Positions 36,381 through 47,236 of a stretch of 64,000 bases of DNA are shown in pieces. A program made the position numbers and the translations under genes. The first letter of the stretch is position 1. Every line of letters starts with the position of its first letter. The stretch is from Methylobacterium oryzae (lineage in GTDB: Bacteria > Pseudomonadota > Alphaproteobacteria > Rhizobiales > Beijerinckiaceae): contig NZ_CP090349.1 in NCBI RefSeq assembly GCF_021398735.1, forward strand, positions 2,551,001 to 2,615,000, written 5' to 3'. The notes under the pieces were generated by a model, which worked only from the letters and a program-made list of their open reading frames with translations, did no database searches and had not been told where the DNA came from.

Positions 36381-37706
36381 CATCGCCGTCTCGGCCTGCG
36401 CGTCGAGGGCGGGGCCGTCCTCCTCGGGCAGCCGGACCGTCGCGGCCGCCTGGGCGGCGAGCCCCTCCGCCCGGCCGACGAAGCCGAGCTTCTCGGTGGT
36501 CGTCGCCTTGATGGAGACCGCCGAGAGCGGAACGCCCGCGATGGCGGCGATGCGCGCGCGGATCTCCTCGCGGTGCTTGCCGATGCGGGGAGCCTCGGCG
36601 AGCACGGTGATGTCGAGGTGGTCGATGCGGCCGCCGCGGGCACGGACGAGGTCGCAGGCATGGGCCAGGAACTGGTCCGAGGAAGCCCCGCGCCAGCGCT
36701 CGTCGGAGGGTGGGAAGTGGGTGCCGATATCGCCGTCCGCGATGGCCCCGAGCAGGGCGTCGGTCAGGGCGTGCAGCGCGACGTCGCCGTCCGAATGGGC
36801 GAGCACGCCGCGGTCGGCGGGGATCTTCACTCCGCCCAGCCAGACATGGTCGCCGGTGGTGAAGGCGTGCACGTCGAAGCCGGTGCCGAGGCGGGTCACG
36901 TAGGTGGTCATGGCGCGGGCTCCCGGCGCTGGCAATGCGGTGGTCTCGGTCGCGAAGGCGCGGTCCGCCTCGATCAGGTCGGCGGGCTGGGTGATCTTGC
37001 GGTTGGCGACGTCGCCCGCGAACACCACCACCGGCAGGCCGGCCCATTCGGCGAGGGCGCCGTCGTCGGTGAAACCGTCGAGGCCCTGCGCGGCGGCGTC
37101 TCGGTGGGCGCCGAGCAGCGGGCCGAACACGAAGGCCTGGGGTGTCTGGACCGCGCGCAGGTGCTCCCGCGGCGGGGTCTCGTGCACCCGGCCGATGCCG
37201 GGCGCGATGTCGACGACGCGCTTGACCGTGTCGGTGACCGGCACGCCGGGAACGGCCGCCCCGTGGTCGCGGCCAGCCGCGATCGCCCGGGCGATCAAAG
37301 CGGAATCCACGTAGGGGCGGGCGGCATCGTGGACGAGCACGATCTCGGGCGCGTCGCCGGCGGCCAGGGCCTCGAGACCGGCGCGCACGGAGAGCTGGCG
37401 CGTCGCGCCGCCCTCGACCGGCGGCGCGAGCTTGGCGCGGATCGCGGGCGCGAGTTCCTCCAGGCAGTCGCGGAAGAACTCCGCCGCGTCGGCGGCGATC
37501 ACAGGCTGGATCCGCGCGATCGCGTCGTCCGCCGCGAGCGCCGCCAGGGTGCGGGTGAGGACCGCCTGGCCGCCGACTCGGCGGTACTGCTTGGGGGTGC
37601 CGCCGCCGATGCGGATGCCGCGTCCGGCCGCCACCACCACCGCGGCGACGCCGGCTCCCGCGCTGGCGGGTCCGGTGGCTGGCGTGCCGGTGGCGGGCAT
37701 GGGCAA
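36369..37706 (-). CDS. ispDF: Bifunctional IspD/IspF enzyme of the MEP isoprenoid pathway
   Basis: A 445-aa fusion of 2-C-methyl-D-erythritol 4-phosphate cytidylyltransferase and 2-C-methyl-D-erythritol 2,4-cyclodiphosphate synthase. The IspD half (about 20-245) has [20 protein letters not shown] and [16 protein letters not shown]. The IspF half (about 288-440) has [11 protein letters not shown], the segment [20 protein letters not shown], and [19 protein letters not shown]. Such fusions are typical of alphaproteobacteria. The first 19 residues are a low-complexity extension, so the true start could be slightly later. Confidence 0.95.
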   Translation of the reverse strand: MPMPATGTPATGPASAGAGVAAVVVAAGRGIRIGGGTPKQYRRVGGQAVLTRTLAALAADDAIARIQPVIAADAAEFFRDCLEELAPAIRAKLAPPVEGGATRQLSVRAGLEALAAGDAPEIVLVHDAARPYVDSALIARAIAAGRDHGAAVPGVPVTDTVKRVVDIAPGIGRVHETPPREHLRAVQTPQAFVFGPLLGAHRDAAAQGLDGFTDDGALAEWAGLPVVVFAGDVANRKITQPADLIEADRAFATETTALPAPGARAMTTYVTRLGTGFDVHAFTTGDHVWLGGVKIPADRGVLAHSDGDVALHALTDALLGAIADGDIGTHFPPSDERWRGASSDQFLAHACDLVRARGGRIDHLDITVLAEAPRIGKHREEIRARIAAIAGVPLSAVSIKATTTEKLGFVGRAEGLAAQAAATVRLPEEDGPALDAQAETAMRQG

Positions 37707-37871
37707 CGAGCTCGTGACGTCCTGAGGGGCGGAATGGCGGCCAGCGCGCGGGCCAGGCGTGCCGCCGTGACCCTGCCGCGGAGGGTGCCCGTCGTTTAAG
37801 CGGGGGAGGGCCCGAAATCAACGCGCGGTCCCGCTTGCCAGCGGACCGGCTTTGCCTCATTGTTGTGCAGA

Positions 37872-38906
37872 ATGACGACTGACCAATATTTGAGCGCGCT
37901 GCGCCGTGCGGGAGCGACCGCGGAGGGGGCAAACGGGACCGATCCCGCCCCGCTCTGCCTGCTCGCGCCGCTCTCGGGCGTCACCGACCTGCACATGCGC
38001 CGCATCGCCCGCCGCTGCGGCGCCGACGCGGTCGTCTCCGAGATGGTGGCGGCCCGGGAACTCGCGCGCGGGTCCGGCGAGGCCGCGATGCGCGCCGAGG
38101 GCTCCGGGGTCGACCTGCACGTGGTCCAGCTCGCGGGCTGCGAGGCGGGCCCGATGGCGGAGGCCGCCCGGATCGCGGAGGCCGGGGGCGCCGACGTGAT
38201 CGACGTGAACATGGGCTGCCCGGCCAAGATCGTGACGGGGATCGCCTCGGGCTCGGCCCTGATGCGCGACCTCGACCACGCCGAGCGCCTGCTCGCCGCG
38301 GTCCGGGGCGCGGTGTCGGTCCCGGTGACGGTGAAGATGCGCCTCGGCTGGGACGACGCGAGCCGCAACGCCGTGGATCTCGCCGCCCGGGCCGAGCGGC
38401 TGGGCCTGAACGCCGTGACGGTCCACGGGCGCACCCGGCAGCAATTCTACAAAGGCAGCGCCGACTGGTCGGCGATCGGGGCCGTCGTCGCGGCGGTGTC
38501 GATCCCGGTGATCGCCAACGGCGACGTGACCGACCTCGCCAGCGCCCGCGCCTGCCTGGACGCCTCCGGCGCCGCGGGCGTCATGATCGGCCGTGCGGCG
38601 ACCGGCCGCCCCTGGCTGGTCGGCCAAGTCGCCGCGGCGCTCGCGGGCCGGCCGGCCGCGGAACCGTCCCGGGCCGCGCAGGCCGTCCTGGCCGCCGAGC
38701 ATTACGCGGGGCTGCTGTCGCTCTACGGCCGCGACATGGGCGTGCGCCACGCCCGCAAGCACCTCGCCGCCTATGCCGAGACCGGCGGCGCGCTGGGTCC
38801 CGCGGAACGCGCGACCCTCCTCACCACCACCGACCCGGAGATCGCGCTCAACCTGCTGGCCCGGGCCTTCGCGGGTGCGGCGAACCCCGTGCAGGAGGCC
38901 GCGTGA
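37872..38906 (+). CDS. dusB: tRNA-dihydrouridine synthase (DusB/NifR3 type)
   Basis: A 344-aa FMN-dependent enzyme that reduces uridine in tRNA. It has [20 protein letters not shown] at about residue 31, the catalytic region [11 protein letters not shown] with its conserved Cys, then MRLGWDD, the segment [20 protein letters not shown] and [12 protein letters not shown] at 37872 is preferred to upstream TTG codons, though no clear ribosome site is seen. It forms the classic nifR3-ntrB-ntrC operon and overlaps ntrB by 4 bp (GTGA). Confidence 0.94.
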   Translation: MTTDQYLSALRRAGATAEGANGTDPAPLCLLAPLSGVTDLHMRRIARRCGADAVVSEMVAARELARGSGEAAMRAEGSGVDLHVVQLAGCEAGPMAEAARIAEAGGADVIDVNMGCPAKIVTGIASGSALMRDLDHAERLLAAVRGAVSVPVTVKMRLGWDDASRNAVDLAARAERLGLNAVTVHGRTRQQFYKGSADWSAIGAVVAAVSIPVIANGDVTDLASARACLDASGAAGVMIGRAATGRPWLVGQVAAALAGRPAAEPSRAAQAVLAAEHYAGLLSLYGRDMGVRHARKHLAAYAETGGALGPAERATLLTTTDPEIALNLLARAFAGAANPVQEAA

Positions 38907-40045
38907 GCGACGAGCCCCTCCCGCGCGAACCCGGCACCCGGCGCGACACGGCCGCCGAGGCCGTCCTGAACGCGCTGCCGCTGCCGGTCCTGACCATCGG
39001 CGCCGACGAGCAGATTCTCCACTGCAACCACGCCGCGGAGGCGTTCTTCGACTACTCGGCGCGCCTGATGCAGCGCCGGCGCCTGCGCGACATCATCCCG
39101 TTCGCCTCGCCGATCATCGCGCTCGTGGCCGAGGTCCGCCGCCGCCGCGCCAGCGTCAGCGAGTACCGGGTCGAGCTGACCCAGCCGCGCCTCGGCCTGG
39201 AGCGCAGCGTCGACGTGTTCGCGACGCCGCTCGGCGACGACGGCGAGGCCGTGGTGATGATGCTCCAGGAGCGCACCATCGCCGACAAGATGAACCGCCA
39301 GCTCACCCATCGCGGCGCGGCGCGCTCGATGGTGGCGCTCGGCGCGATGCTGGCCCACGAGATCAAGAACCCGCTCGCCGGCATCCGCGGCGCGGCGCAG
39401 CTCCTCGAGAGCACCGGCGCCGAGGAGGACCGGCTGCTCACCCGCCTGATCTGCGACGAGTCGGACCGGATCGTCCGCATCGTCGAGCGCATGGAGCTGT
39501 TCGGCGACGAGCGCCCCTCGGATCGCGGCGCCGTCAACGTCCACGGGGTGCTCGACCAGGTGAAGCGCTCGGCGCAGTCGGGCTTCGCCCGGCACATCCG
39601 GTTCATCGAGACCTACGACCCGTCGCTGCCGCCGGTGCTCGGCAACCGCGACCAGCTGATCCAGGTGATCCTGAACCTCGTGAAGAACGCCGCCGAGGCG
39701 ATCGGCCCGGACGCGGTCGAGGGCGAGATCACCCTGTCGACCGCCTTCCGCACCGGCCTGCGCCTGCAGGTTCCGGGCTCCCGCGAGCGGGTCAGCCTGC
39801 CGATCGAGGTGGCGGTGCGCGACAACGGCCCGGGCATCTCGGCCGACCTGCTGCCCGACCTGTTCGACCCGTTCGTCACCACCAAGGCGCAGGGTTCCGG
39901 CCTGGGTCTTGCTTTGGTGGCCAAGATCGTCGGCGATCACGGCGGGATCGTCGAGTGCGATCCCGCCCCGCGCCGCACGGCGTTCCGCATCCTTCTGCCG
40001 ATGTCGAGTGCCCGGGACGGGCGCGAATCGGCGGTCGATCCGTGA
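38903..40045 (+). CDS. ntrB: Nitrogen regulation sensor kinase NtrB
   Basis: NtrB (GlnL), 380 aa, cytoplasmic kinase/phosphatase for NtrC, normally controlled by PII. A PAS domain (about 20-125) is followed by the H box [20 protein letters not shown]. Then come the N box [13 protein letters not shown] and the G boxes VRDNGPGIS and [12 protein letters not shown]. No membrane helix is seen. The start is GTG at 38903 within the dusB stop. It is followed by ntrC after 48 bp. Confidence 0.95.
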   Translation: MSDEPLPREPGTRRDTAAEAVLNALPLPVLTIGADEQILHCNHAAEAFFDYSARLMQRRRLRDIIPFASPIIALVAEVRRRRASVSEYRVELTQPRLGLERSVDVFATPLGDDGEAVVMMLQERTIADKMNRQLTHRGAARSMVALGAMLAHEIKNPLAGIRGAAQLLESTGAEEDRLLTRLICDESDRIVRIVERMELFGDERPSDRGAVNVHGVLDQVKRSAQSGFARHIRFIETYDPSLPPVLGNRDQLIQVILNLVKNAAEAIGPDAVEGEITLSTAFRTGLRLQVPGSRERVSLPIEVAVRDNGPGISADLLPDLFDPFVTTKAQGSGLGLALVAKIVGDHGGIVECDPAPRRTAFRILLPMSSARDGRESAVDP

Positions 40046-40093
40046 TGTCGATCCCCGAATCCGGCCCCCCGTCGGAGGTCTGAGTAGAGAGTC

Positions 40094-41560
<1,467 letters not shown>

Positions 41561-41593
41561 GGCGATCCCCGGCCGATCCCAACACATCCCAGG

Positions 41594-41622
41594 TCCCGAG
41601 GTGCGCGCGGCGCGCCCCGGGA
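41594..41622 (+). terminator. Stem-loop after ntrC
   Basis: TCCCGAGGTGCGC (41594-41606) pairs with GCGCGCCCCGGGA (41610-41622), with one mismatch and one wobble, around a 3-nt loop. It lies 34 bp after the ntrC stop, in the convergent gap with the small gene ending at 41661. No T tract follows. Confidence 0.55.
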
Positions 41623-41660
41623 TCACGCGGAGGGTGGGATGAGCGCGCTCCGGCCCGCTC

Positions 41661-41930
41661 TCAGCGGCCCGGCAGGATCGGGTCGCCGCGCATCAGCGCG
41701 TGCAGCCGCTCCGTGTCGAACCCGTTGGGGATGCTGGGCACGGCCGGCTTCGGCGCCGGTGCGGCCTTCGCCGTAAGCGGGATCGACCCCGTCGCCGACG
41801 GCTCGGCCTGGGCGGCACGGACCACCGGCGCCGGCGCCAGATGGGCGAGCCGGTCGGCGCTGACGAGGGCGACGGTCGCCGTCGAGACGAGGACGAGGAC
41901 GGCGCCGAGGAGGGAACGCAGGATACGCAA
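41661..41930 (-). CDS. Hypothetical membrane-anchored or secreted protein, 89 aa
   Basis: Not recognised. An N-terminal hydrophobic segment (residues 3-23, ILRSLLGAVLVLVSTATVAL) could be a signal peptide or anchor, followed by an Ala/Pro-rich linker (AKAAPAPKPAVPSIPNGFD) and a short C-terminal segment TERLHALMRGDPILPGR. The layout suggests a periplasmic tail anchored in the inner membrane. It is divergent from the RMF-like gene. Confidence 0.6.
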   Translation of the reverse strand: MRILRSLLGAVLVLVSTATVALVSADRLAHLAPAPVVRAAQAEPSATGSIPLTAKAAPAPKPAVPSIPNGFDTERLHALMRGDPILPGR

Positions 41931-42018
41931 GCGACCACCCGGGACGCGACTTGAGACGGCAACAGATTTACGGCGCGGCCGTTAACGAAGCCCCACTCCA
42001 AGTCTTCGGGAGGCGATA

Positions 42019-42192
42019 TTGACCAACGTCCAGGCCACCGCGAGCGACAGCCCGTTCATCCAGGGCCGCAACGCGCGCCTCTACGGGAAGCCCGTGAGCG
42101 AATGCCCCTATCCGGAGGGCTCCCAGGAGCGCGCCGCGTGGATGGAGGCCTACGAGGAGGCCGCGGTCTCGGATCCGCCCGAGAAGCCGTGA
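42019..42192 (+). CDS. Ribosome modulation factor-like protein, 57 aa
   Basis: A short basic/acidic protein whose centre, GRNARLYGKPVSECPYPEG then RAAWMEAYEEA, matches the pattern of the ribosome modulation factor family (a G-x-A-R-x-G motif, then CPY, then a W-containing motif). RMF drives 100S ribosome dimer formation in stationary phase in enterobacteria; alphaproteobacterial RMF-like proteins are less studied. The only suitable start is TTG at 42019, with GGGAGG five bases upstream. It stands alone upstream of metC. Confidence 0.7.
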   Translation: MTNVQATASDSPFIQGRNARLYGKPVSECPYPEGSQERAAWMEAYEEAAVSDPPEKP

Positions 42193-42299
42193 CGGCGGAA
42201 AACGCGGCGGCCCGGCACTGCGAGCCCGCGCGTCCGGCTTGACCTCGCCGGGCGCGGCGCGCTTCGTGCGGTGCACCGCAACGCGATCTCCGAGCCTCG

Positions 42300-43490
42300 A
42301 TGTCCCTGAAGCCCTCGCCCGACGCCACGCAGACCTTCGCGCCCGCGACGCGCCTCGTCCACGCGGGCCGCGACCCGGGCGAGCAGCACGGCTTCGTGAA
42401 CACGCCGATCTACCGCGGCTCCACGGTCCTCTACCCGACCTACGACGCGATCAAGAACCGGCGCGGGCGCTACAATTACGGCACCTCGGCGACGCCCACC
42501 ATGGACGCGCTGACGGGGGCCTGGACGGAACTCGCCGGCGCCGCCGGCACCGTCGTGACGCCCTCGGGCCTCGCGGCGCTCACCGTGGCGCTGATGGCCG
42601 CGGTGTCGGCGGGCGACCACCTCCTCGTCACCGATTCCGCCTACCGGCCGACCCGCCAGTTCTGCGACGGCGTGCTGGCGCGCTACGGCGTCGAGATCAC
42701 CTACTACGACCCGGTCATCGGCGCCGGCATCGCGGAACTGATGCGCCCGAACACCCGGGCCGTGCTGGTCGAGGCGCCCGGATCTCAGAGCTTCGAGATG
42801 CAGGACATCCCGGCCATCGCCGAGGTGGCGCACGCCCACGATGCCTGCGTGATCATGGACAACACCTGGGCGACGCCGCTGCTGTTCCCGCCGCACGCGC
42901 GCGGGGTCGACATCGCCGTGGAGGCCGGCACCAAGTACCTGAGCGGCGGCTCGGACCTGCTGATCGGCCTGACCTCCGCCAACGCGCGCTACTACCCGGC
43001 CGTGCGCCGCACCTTCGACCATTTCGCCATGTGCGCCGGCGCCGAGGACATCTTCCTGGCGCTGCGCGGCCTGCGGACGATGAACCTGCGGCTGCGCGAG
43101 CACGGCCGCGCCGGCCTTGAGATGGCCCGGTGGTTCCAGGCGCGCCCCGAGGTGCTGCGGGTGCTCCATCCCGGCCTGCCGGAGGATCCGGGCCACGCGA
43201 TCTGGAAGCGCGACTTCGCGGGCGCCTCCGGTCTGTTCGGGGTGATCCTCAAGCCGGTGCCCGAGGCGGCGGTGGCGGCCATGCTCGACGGGCTGCAGCT
43301 CTTCGGGATGGGCTTCTCCTGGGGCGGCTTCGAGAGCCTCGTGATCCCCTTCGACTGCGCGGGCTACCGGACCGCGACCCGGTGGGCGCCCGGCGGACCG
43401 GCGCTCCGCTTCCACATCGGCCTCGAGGACACCGCCGACCTCAAGGCCGACCTCGACGCCGGCTTCGCGCGCCTCCGGGCGGCGTCGTAG
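42300..43490 (+). CDS. metC: Cystathionine beta-lyase
   Basis: A 396-aa PLP-dependent enzyme of the Cys/Met metabolism family. It has TRLVHAGRDPGEQHGFVNTP at the start, the YGTSATPTMDAL segment, and the PLP lysine in VEAGTKYLSGGSDLLIG. The C-terminal motif FGMGFSWGGFESLVIP is typical of MetC rather than of cystathionine gamma-synthase. It converts cystathionine to homocysteine, pyruvate and ammonia. The ATG at 42300 gives full length. Confidence 0.9.
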   Translation: MSLKPSPDATQTFAPATRLVHAGRDPGEQHGFVNTPIYRGSTVLYPTYDAIKNRRGRYNYGTSATPTMDALTGAWTELAGAAGTVVTPSGLAALTVALMAAVSAGDHLLVTDSAYRPTRQFCDGVLARYGVEITYYDPVIGAGIAELMRPNTRAVLVEAPGSQSFEMQDIPAIAEVAHAHDACVIMDNTWATPLLFPPHARGVDIAVEAGTKYLSGGSDLLIGLTSANARYYPAVRRTFDHFAMCAGAEDIFLALRGLRTMNLRLREHGRAGLEMARWFQARPEVLRVLHPGLPEDPGHAIWKRDFAGASGLFGVILKPVPEAAVAAMLDGLQLFGMGFSWGGFESLVIPFDCAGYRTATRWAPGGPALRFHIGLEDTADLKADLDAGFARLRAAS

Positions 43491-43493
43491 GGC

Positions 43494-43519
43494 GGTCCCG
43501 TCCCCGACGGGCGGGGACC
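43494..43519 (+). terminator. Hairpin after metC
   Basis: GGTCCC (43494-43499) pairs with GGGACC (43514-43519), and an inner GTC/GAC pair can form, directly after the metC stop. No T tract follows. Modest support for a terminator. Confidence 0.4.
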
Positions 43520-43655
43520 GGCGAACCTCAGGGCCGGGACGCGCGGCGGGAGCGGCGCCACATCCGCGCATCGTGATGTGCGTGCGCGCCGTCGCGACCG
43601 GCGACGGCACCACCGTATTTGACCTCGCGCCGCGTTCCTGATTGACCGGCCCGGC

Positions 43656-45377
43656 ATGACCACGAGCCTCTCCGCCGGCGGCGCGCCGCGCCTTGCCCCC
43701 GTCGACCGGATCGGCCGCGGGCTCGACGCGCTGAGCCTCACCCATGCCAGGGCCGCCGCCGCCCTGCTGGCGCTGTGCCTGCTCCTGTTCCTGCCGGGCC
43801 AGATCTCGCTGCAGCCGATGGACCGCGACGAGCCCCGCTTCGCCCAGGCCTCGAAGCAGATGCTGGAGAGCGGCGACCTCGTGGATATCCGCTTCCAGGG
43901 CGAGGCGCGGCACAAGAAGCCGGTGGGGATCTACTGGGCGCAGGCCGCCGCCGTGGCGGCCGGCGAGGCGCTGGGCGTGCCCGGCGCCCGCACCCAGATC
44001 GCCCTGTACCGCATCCCGTCGCTGATCGGCGCCGTCGCCTCGGTCCTGCTCGCCTACTGGGGGGCGCTCGCCTTCCTGCCCCGACGGTCGGCGCTGCTCG
44101 CCGCCGCCCTCTACGGCGCCTGCCTGATGCTCTCGGCCGAGGCCCACCTCGCTAAGACCGACGCGCTGCTCGCCGCCTGCGCCACCGCGAGCCTCGCCGC
44201 GCTCGCCCGCGCGTGGCTGGCGCCGCGGGACGGCAGGCCGGTCTCGGGGCCGACCTTCGCGGCGTTCTGGCTCGGCATGGCGGTCGGGATCCTGGTGAAG
44301 GGGCCGATGGTGCCGCTCTTCGTCGCGCTGCCGGCGCTCGGCCTGTCGCTCGTCGCGCGGTCCGGCCGCTGGCTGCTGCCCCTGCGGCCGTGGCCGGGCC
44401 TCGCCCTGACGCTCCTGCTGGTGGCGCCCTGGTTCGCGGCGATCGCCTGGAAGAGCGGCGGCGCGTTCTACGCCGAGGCGGTCGGGCACGACATGCTCGG
44501 CAAGGTCGGCGGGGTGGCCGAGCGGCACTGGGGACCGCCCGGGGCCTACGCGCTCGTGTTCTTCGCGACCTTCTGGCCCGGGGCGGCCTTCGCCGCCATG
44601 AGCCTGCCCTTCGCGTGGCGGGCGCGGCGGGAGCCCGCCGTGATCTTCCTGATCGCCGCGGTGCTGCCGGCCTGGCTGATCTTCGAGGCGGTGCCGACCA
44701 AGCTGCCCCACTACGTGCTGCCGCTGATGCCCTGGCTCGCGATCCTGACCGTGCTGGCGCTGAACCGGGGTGCGCTGGACCCGCGCCTGCGGGGCGCCCG
44801 CCTGACGGCCCTGCTGCTGCCGGCGATCCCGGTCGCCCTGACCCTCGGCCTCTGCCTCGCCGGCTGGCGCCTGGACGCCCACACGATCCCGTGGCCGGCC
44901 CTCCCGCTGCTCGCCGCTGCCTGCGCGGTCGCATTCCTGGCCTGGCTCGCCTTCGCGCACGGGTCGGCCGAGCGCGCGCTCGTCCTCGGCGTGCTGGCCT
45001 CCGCCCTGCTCGGGCCCGCGGTGCTCGGCGTGGCGCAGCGCTCGCTGCCGGCCCTGAAGGTCTCGCCGCGGCTCGCGGCCCTGCGCGAGCGGATGCCCTG
45101 CCCGAACCCGCTCGTGGCGAGCCTCGGCTACCGCGAGCCGAGCCTCGTCTTCCTCGTCGGCACCGGCCTCGCCCTGCCGCCCGACGGGGCCGCCGCCCGG
45201 TCCTTCCTCGAGGGCGGCGGCTGCCGCCTGCTCTTCGTGGAGTCCCGGGACCGCGACGATTTCAACGCGGCCTGGCCGGTGGGACGCGGCGCGCCCGCGC
45301 CCCTGGCGGAGGTCGAGGGCTTCAACCTCAACACCGGCCGCCGGGTCTTCGTGACGGCCTACGCGGTGGCGCCGTGA
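43656..45377 (+). CDS. GT83-type membrane glycosyltransferase (ArnT-like)
   Basis: A 573-aa multi-spanning inner-membrane glycosyltransferase of the ArnT/dolichol-phosphomannosyltransferase group. The catalytic first loop carries PMDRDEPRFAQASKQMLESG at about residue 53, then DIRFQGEARHKKPVGIYWAQ. About ten or more hydrophobic segments follow. It should move a sugar from a polyprenyl-phosphate donor to an envelope acceptor on the periplasmic side. It overlaps the GT2 gene by 4 bp (GTGA), and that gene likely makes the donor. The sugar is unknown. Confidence 0.82.
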   Translation: MTTSLSAGGAPRLAPVDRIGRGLDALSLTHARAAAALLALCLLLFLPGQISLQPMDRDEPRFAQASKQMLESGDLVDIRFQGEARHKKPVGIYWAQAAAVAAGEALGVPGARTQIALYRIPSLIGAVASVLLAYWGALAFLPRRSALLAAALYGACLMLSAEAHLAKTDALLAACATASLAALARAWLAPRDGRPVSGPTFAAFWLGMAVGILVKGPMVPLFVALPALGLSLVARSGRWLLPLRPWPGLALTLLLVAPWFAAIAWKSGGAFYAEAVGHDMLGKVGGVAERHWGPPGAYALVFFATFWPGAAFAAMSLPFAWRARREPAVIFLIAAVLPAWLIFEAVPTKLPHYVLPLMPWLAILTVLALNRGALDPRLRGARLTALLLPAIPVALTLGLCLAGWRLDAHTIPWPALPLLAAACAVAFLAWLAFAHGSAERALVLGVLASALLGPAVLGVAQRSLPALKVSPRLAALRERMPCPNPLVASLGYREPSLVFLVGTGLALPPDGAAARSFLEGGGCRLLFVESRDRDDFNAAWPVGRGAPAPLAEVEGFNLNTGRRVFVTAYAVAP

Positions 45378-46165
45378 GCGGATCCCCCCATCTCAGCGTC
45401 GTCGTTCCGGTCAAGAACGAGGCCGGCAACATCGCGCCCCTGGTGGCCGAGATCGAGGCCGCCTGCGCGGGCCTCGCCTTCGAGCTGATCTACGTGGATG
45501 ACGGCTCCACCGACGGCACGCCGGCGGCCCTGGCGGCGGCCCGGGCGGGGCGCCCCTGGCTGCGGGTGCTGCGCCACGCGCGGAGCGGCGGCCAGTCGGC
45601 GGCGGTGCGCAGCGGCGTCCTGGCGGCCCGCGGCGGGATCGTCGCGACCCTCGACGGCGACGGCCAGAACGATCCGGCCTTCATCCCCGCGCTGCTCGAG
45701 GCCCTTGAGGCGGCGGGACCGGGGGCCGGTCTCGCCCAGGGCCAGCGGCGCGGCCGCAAGGACGGCCGCTTCAAGATGCTCCAGTCCCGGATCGCCAACG
45801 GCGTGCGCGGCCGGATCCTCAACGATTCCACCCGCGACACCGGCTGCGGCCTGAAGGTCTTCCGCCGCGCCGTGTATCTCAGGCTGCCGTATTTCGACGC
45901 CCTGCACCGGTTCATGCCGGCCCTGGTCGCCCGCGAGGGCTTCTCCGTCGTCCACCGCGACGTGGTCGACCGGCCGCGGCTGACGGGGGTGTCCAATTAC
46001 GGCCTGTTCGACCGCCTCTGGGTCGGGCTCCTCGACCTCGCCGGCGTCTGGTGGCTGATCCGGCGCAAGCGCGCGGACCCGCGGCCCGAGGAGATCGCCG
46101 GCCCGGCCGGCGCGCCGGCGGAGCCGCCGGCCGGCCAACCCGCGGACCAGGACGTCGGATGCTGA
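45374..46165 (+). CDS. GT2 glycosyltransferase, polyprenyl-phosphate sugar synthase type
   Basis: A 263-aa GT2 enzyme of the dolichol-phosphate mannosyltransferase type. It has HLSVVVPVKNEAGNIAPLVA at the N-terminus, the DxD-like LIYVDDGSTDGTPAAL, and VATLDGDGQNDPAFIP. TGCGLKVFRRAVY follows. A Pro-rich C-terminal tail ends the protein. The start is GTG at 45374 overlapping the GT83 stop. It should charge a lipid carrier for the neighbouring transferase. It overlaps the LABN gene by 7 bp. Confidence 0.87.
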   Translation: MSGSPHLSVVVPVKNEAGNIAPLVAEIEAACAGLAFELIYVDDGSTDGTPAALAAARAGRPWLRVLRHARSGGQSAAVRSGVLAARGGIVATLDGDGQNDPAFIPALLEALEAAGPGAGLAQGQRRGRKDGRFKMLQSRIANGVRGRILNDSTRDTGCGLKVFRRAVYLRLPYFDALHRFMPALVAREGFSVVHRDVVDRPRLTGVSNYGLFDRLWVGLLDLAGVWWLIRRKRADPRPEEIAGPAGAPAEPPAGQPADQDVGC

Positions 46166-46491
46166 TCCAGCTCGCCCACGATCTGCCGGCCTATTTCTAC
46201 GACGTGTTCGTCACCCGGCTCGACTTCTGGCTGGTGTTCGGAATCGTCGCCCAGGTGGTGTTCGGATCGCGCTTCATCCTGCAGTGGATCGCGAGCGAGC
46301 GGGCCGGGCGGAGCGTGATGCCGCTGTCGTTCTGGTTCCTGTCGATCCTCGGCGGGATGATGACGCTGGTCTACGGGTTCGTGCGCCGCGAGCCGGTGAT
46401 CATCATCGGCCAGAGCCTCTCCACCGGCATCTACCTGCGCAACCTCGCGCTGATCTTCCGCGAGCGGCGGAGGAAGCGGGGCGCCGCATGA
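46159..46491 (+). CDS. LABN-domain (lipid-A-disaccharide synthase N-terminal-like) membrane protein
   Basis: A 110-aa protein with three hydrophobic segments. The LABN signature is FGIVAQVVFGSRFILQWIAS at about residues 25-44, then SVMPLSFWFLSILGGMMTLV and GQSLSTGIYLRNLALIFRER. Such small proteins are repeatedly found beside ArnT-like and GT2 genes in lipid A or polysaccharide modification loci; a flippase-like role has been suggested but is not certain. The ATG at 46159 overlaps the GT2 end by 7 bp. Confidence 0.85.
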   Translation: MLIQLAHDLPAYFYDVFVTRLDFWLVFGIVAQVVFGSRFILQWIASERAGRSVMPLSFWFLSILGGMMTLVYGFVRREPVIIIGQSLSTGIYLRNLALIFRERRRKRGAA

Positions 46492-47090
46492 CACGGACGC
46501 CGCTGCCCGCCTTCTACGACGACCTCGACGCCACCTTCGCGGAACTCTGGCGGCTGCTGGCGGACGGGGCCGCCCATGGCCGTGGCGGCGTCCACCTGCC
46601 GACCCTGGCGACGCTCGGGGCCGATGGCGGGCCGCGGCTGCGCACCGTGGTCCTGCGCGCCGCCGACCCGGGAGAGGGAACGCTCCGGTTCCACTGCGAC
46701 CGCCGCTCCGACAAGGCCGCCGAGATCCTGGCCGCCCCCGCCTGCGCCCTCGCCGCCTACGACGCGGCCGCGAAGATCCAGATCCGCGTCGAGGGCCGCG
46801 CCGCGCTGCACACCGACGACGCTCTGGCCGAGGCGGCCTGGACCGGGTCCCGGGCGATGAGCCGGGTCTGCTACGGGGCCGAGCCCGGCCCCGGCACGTC
46901 GCTTCCGGCGGGGGACGCCTACAGCCTGCCGGACGAGACCGCGGCCGCGACGCTCGGCCGGCCGCACTTCGCCGCCGTTCTGGTTCGGGCCGAGCGGCTG
47001 GATTTCCTCTATCTCGACCGCCGCGGACACCGCCGGGCCGCCTGGCATCGGCTGGCCGGCGGGTGGTCCGGTGGCTGGATCGCGCCGTAG
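46488..47090 (+). CDS. PNPOx-like FMN-binding protein
   Basis: A 200-aa protein resembling pyridoxamine 5'-phosphate oxidase. It has PTLATLGADGGPRLRTVVLR near residue 40, then FHCDRRSDKAAEILAAPACA, and a C-terminal HFAAVLVRAERLDFLYLDRR. RRAAW and GGWIAP near the end mirror the RxxW and final Pro of PNPOx. It may be a true PdxH variant or a related flavin-binding protein. It overlaps the LABN gene by 4 bp (ATGA), an unusual partner for a glycosylation operon. Confidence 0.75.
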   Translation: MTRTPLPAFYDDLDATFAELWRLLADGAAHGRGGVHLPTLATLGADGGPRLRTVVLRAADPGEGTLRFHCDRRSDKAAEILAAPACALAAYDAAAKIQIRVEGRAALHTDDALAEAAWTGSRAMSRVCYGAEPGPGTSLPAGDAYSLPDETAAATLGRPHFAAVLVRAERLDFLYLDRRGHRRAAWHRLAGGWSGGWIAP

Positions 47091-47236
47091 CCGGAGCGCC
47101 GTCCGCGAGCCGGGCCGCCCGGGGTCGGCTCGCCGGTCCAGATGGCAGCCCTGCACCGCCCGGCCTGTCGCGATCGGGCCGTCCGGGCTAAAGCCCGCGG
47201 ACCCGGCCGCCCATCCGGGTCGACCGGGAGGACTCC

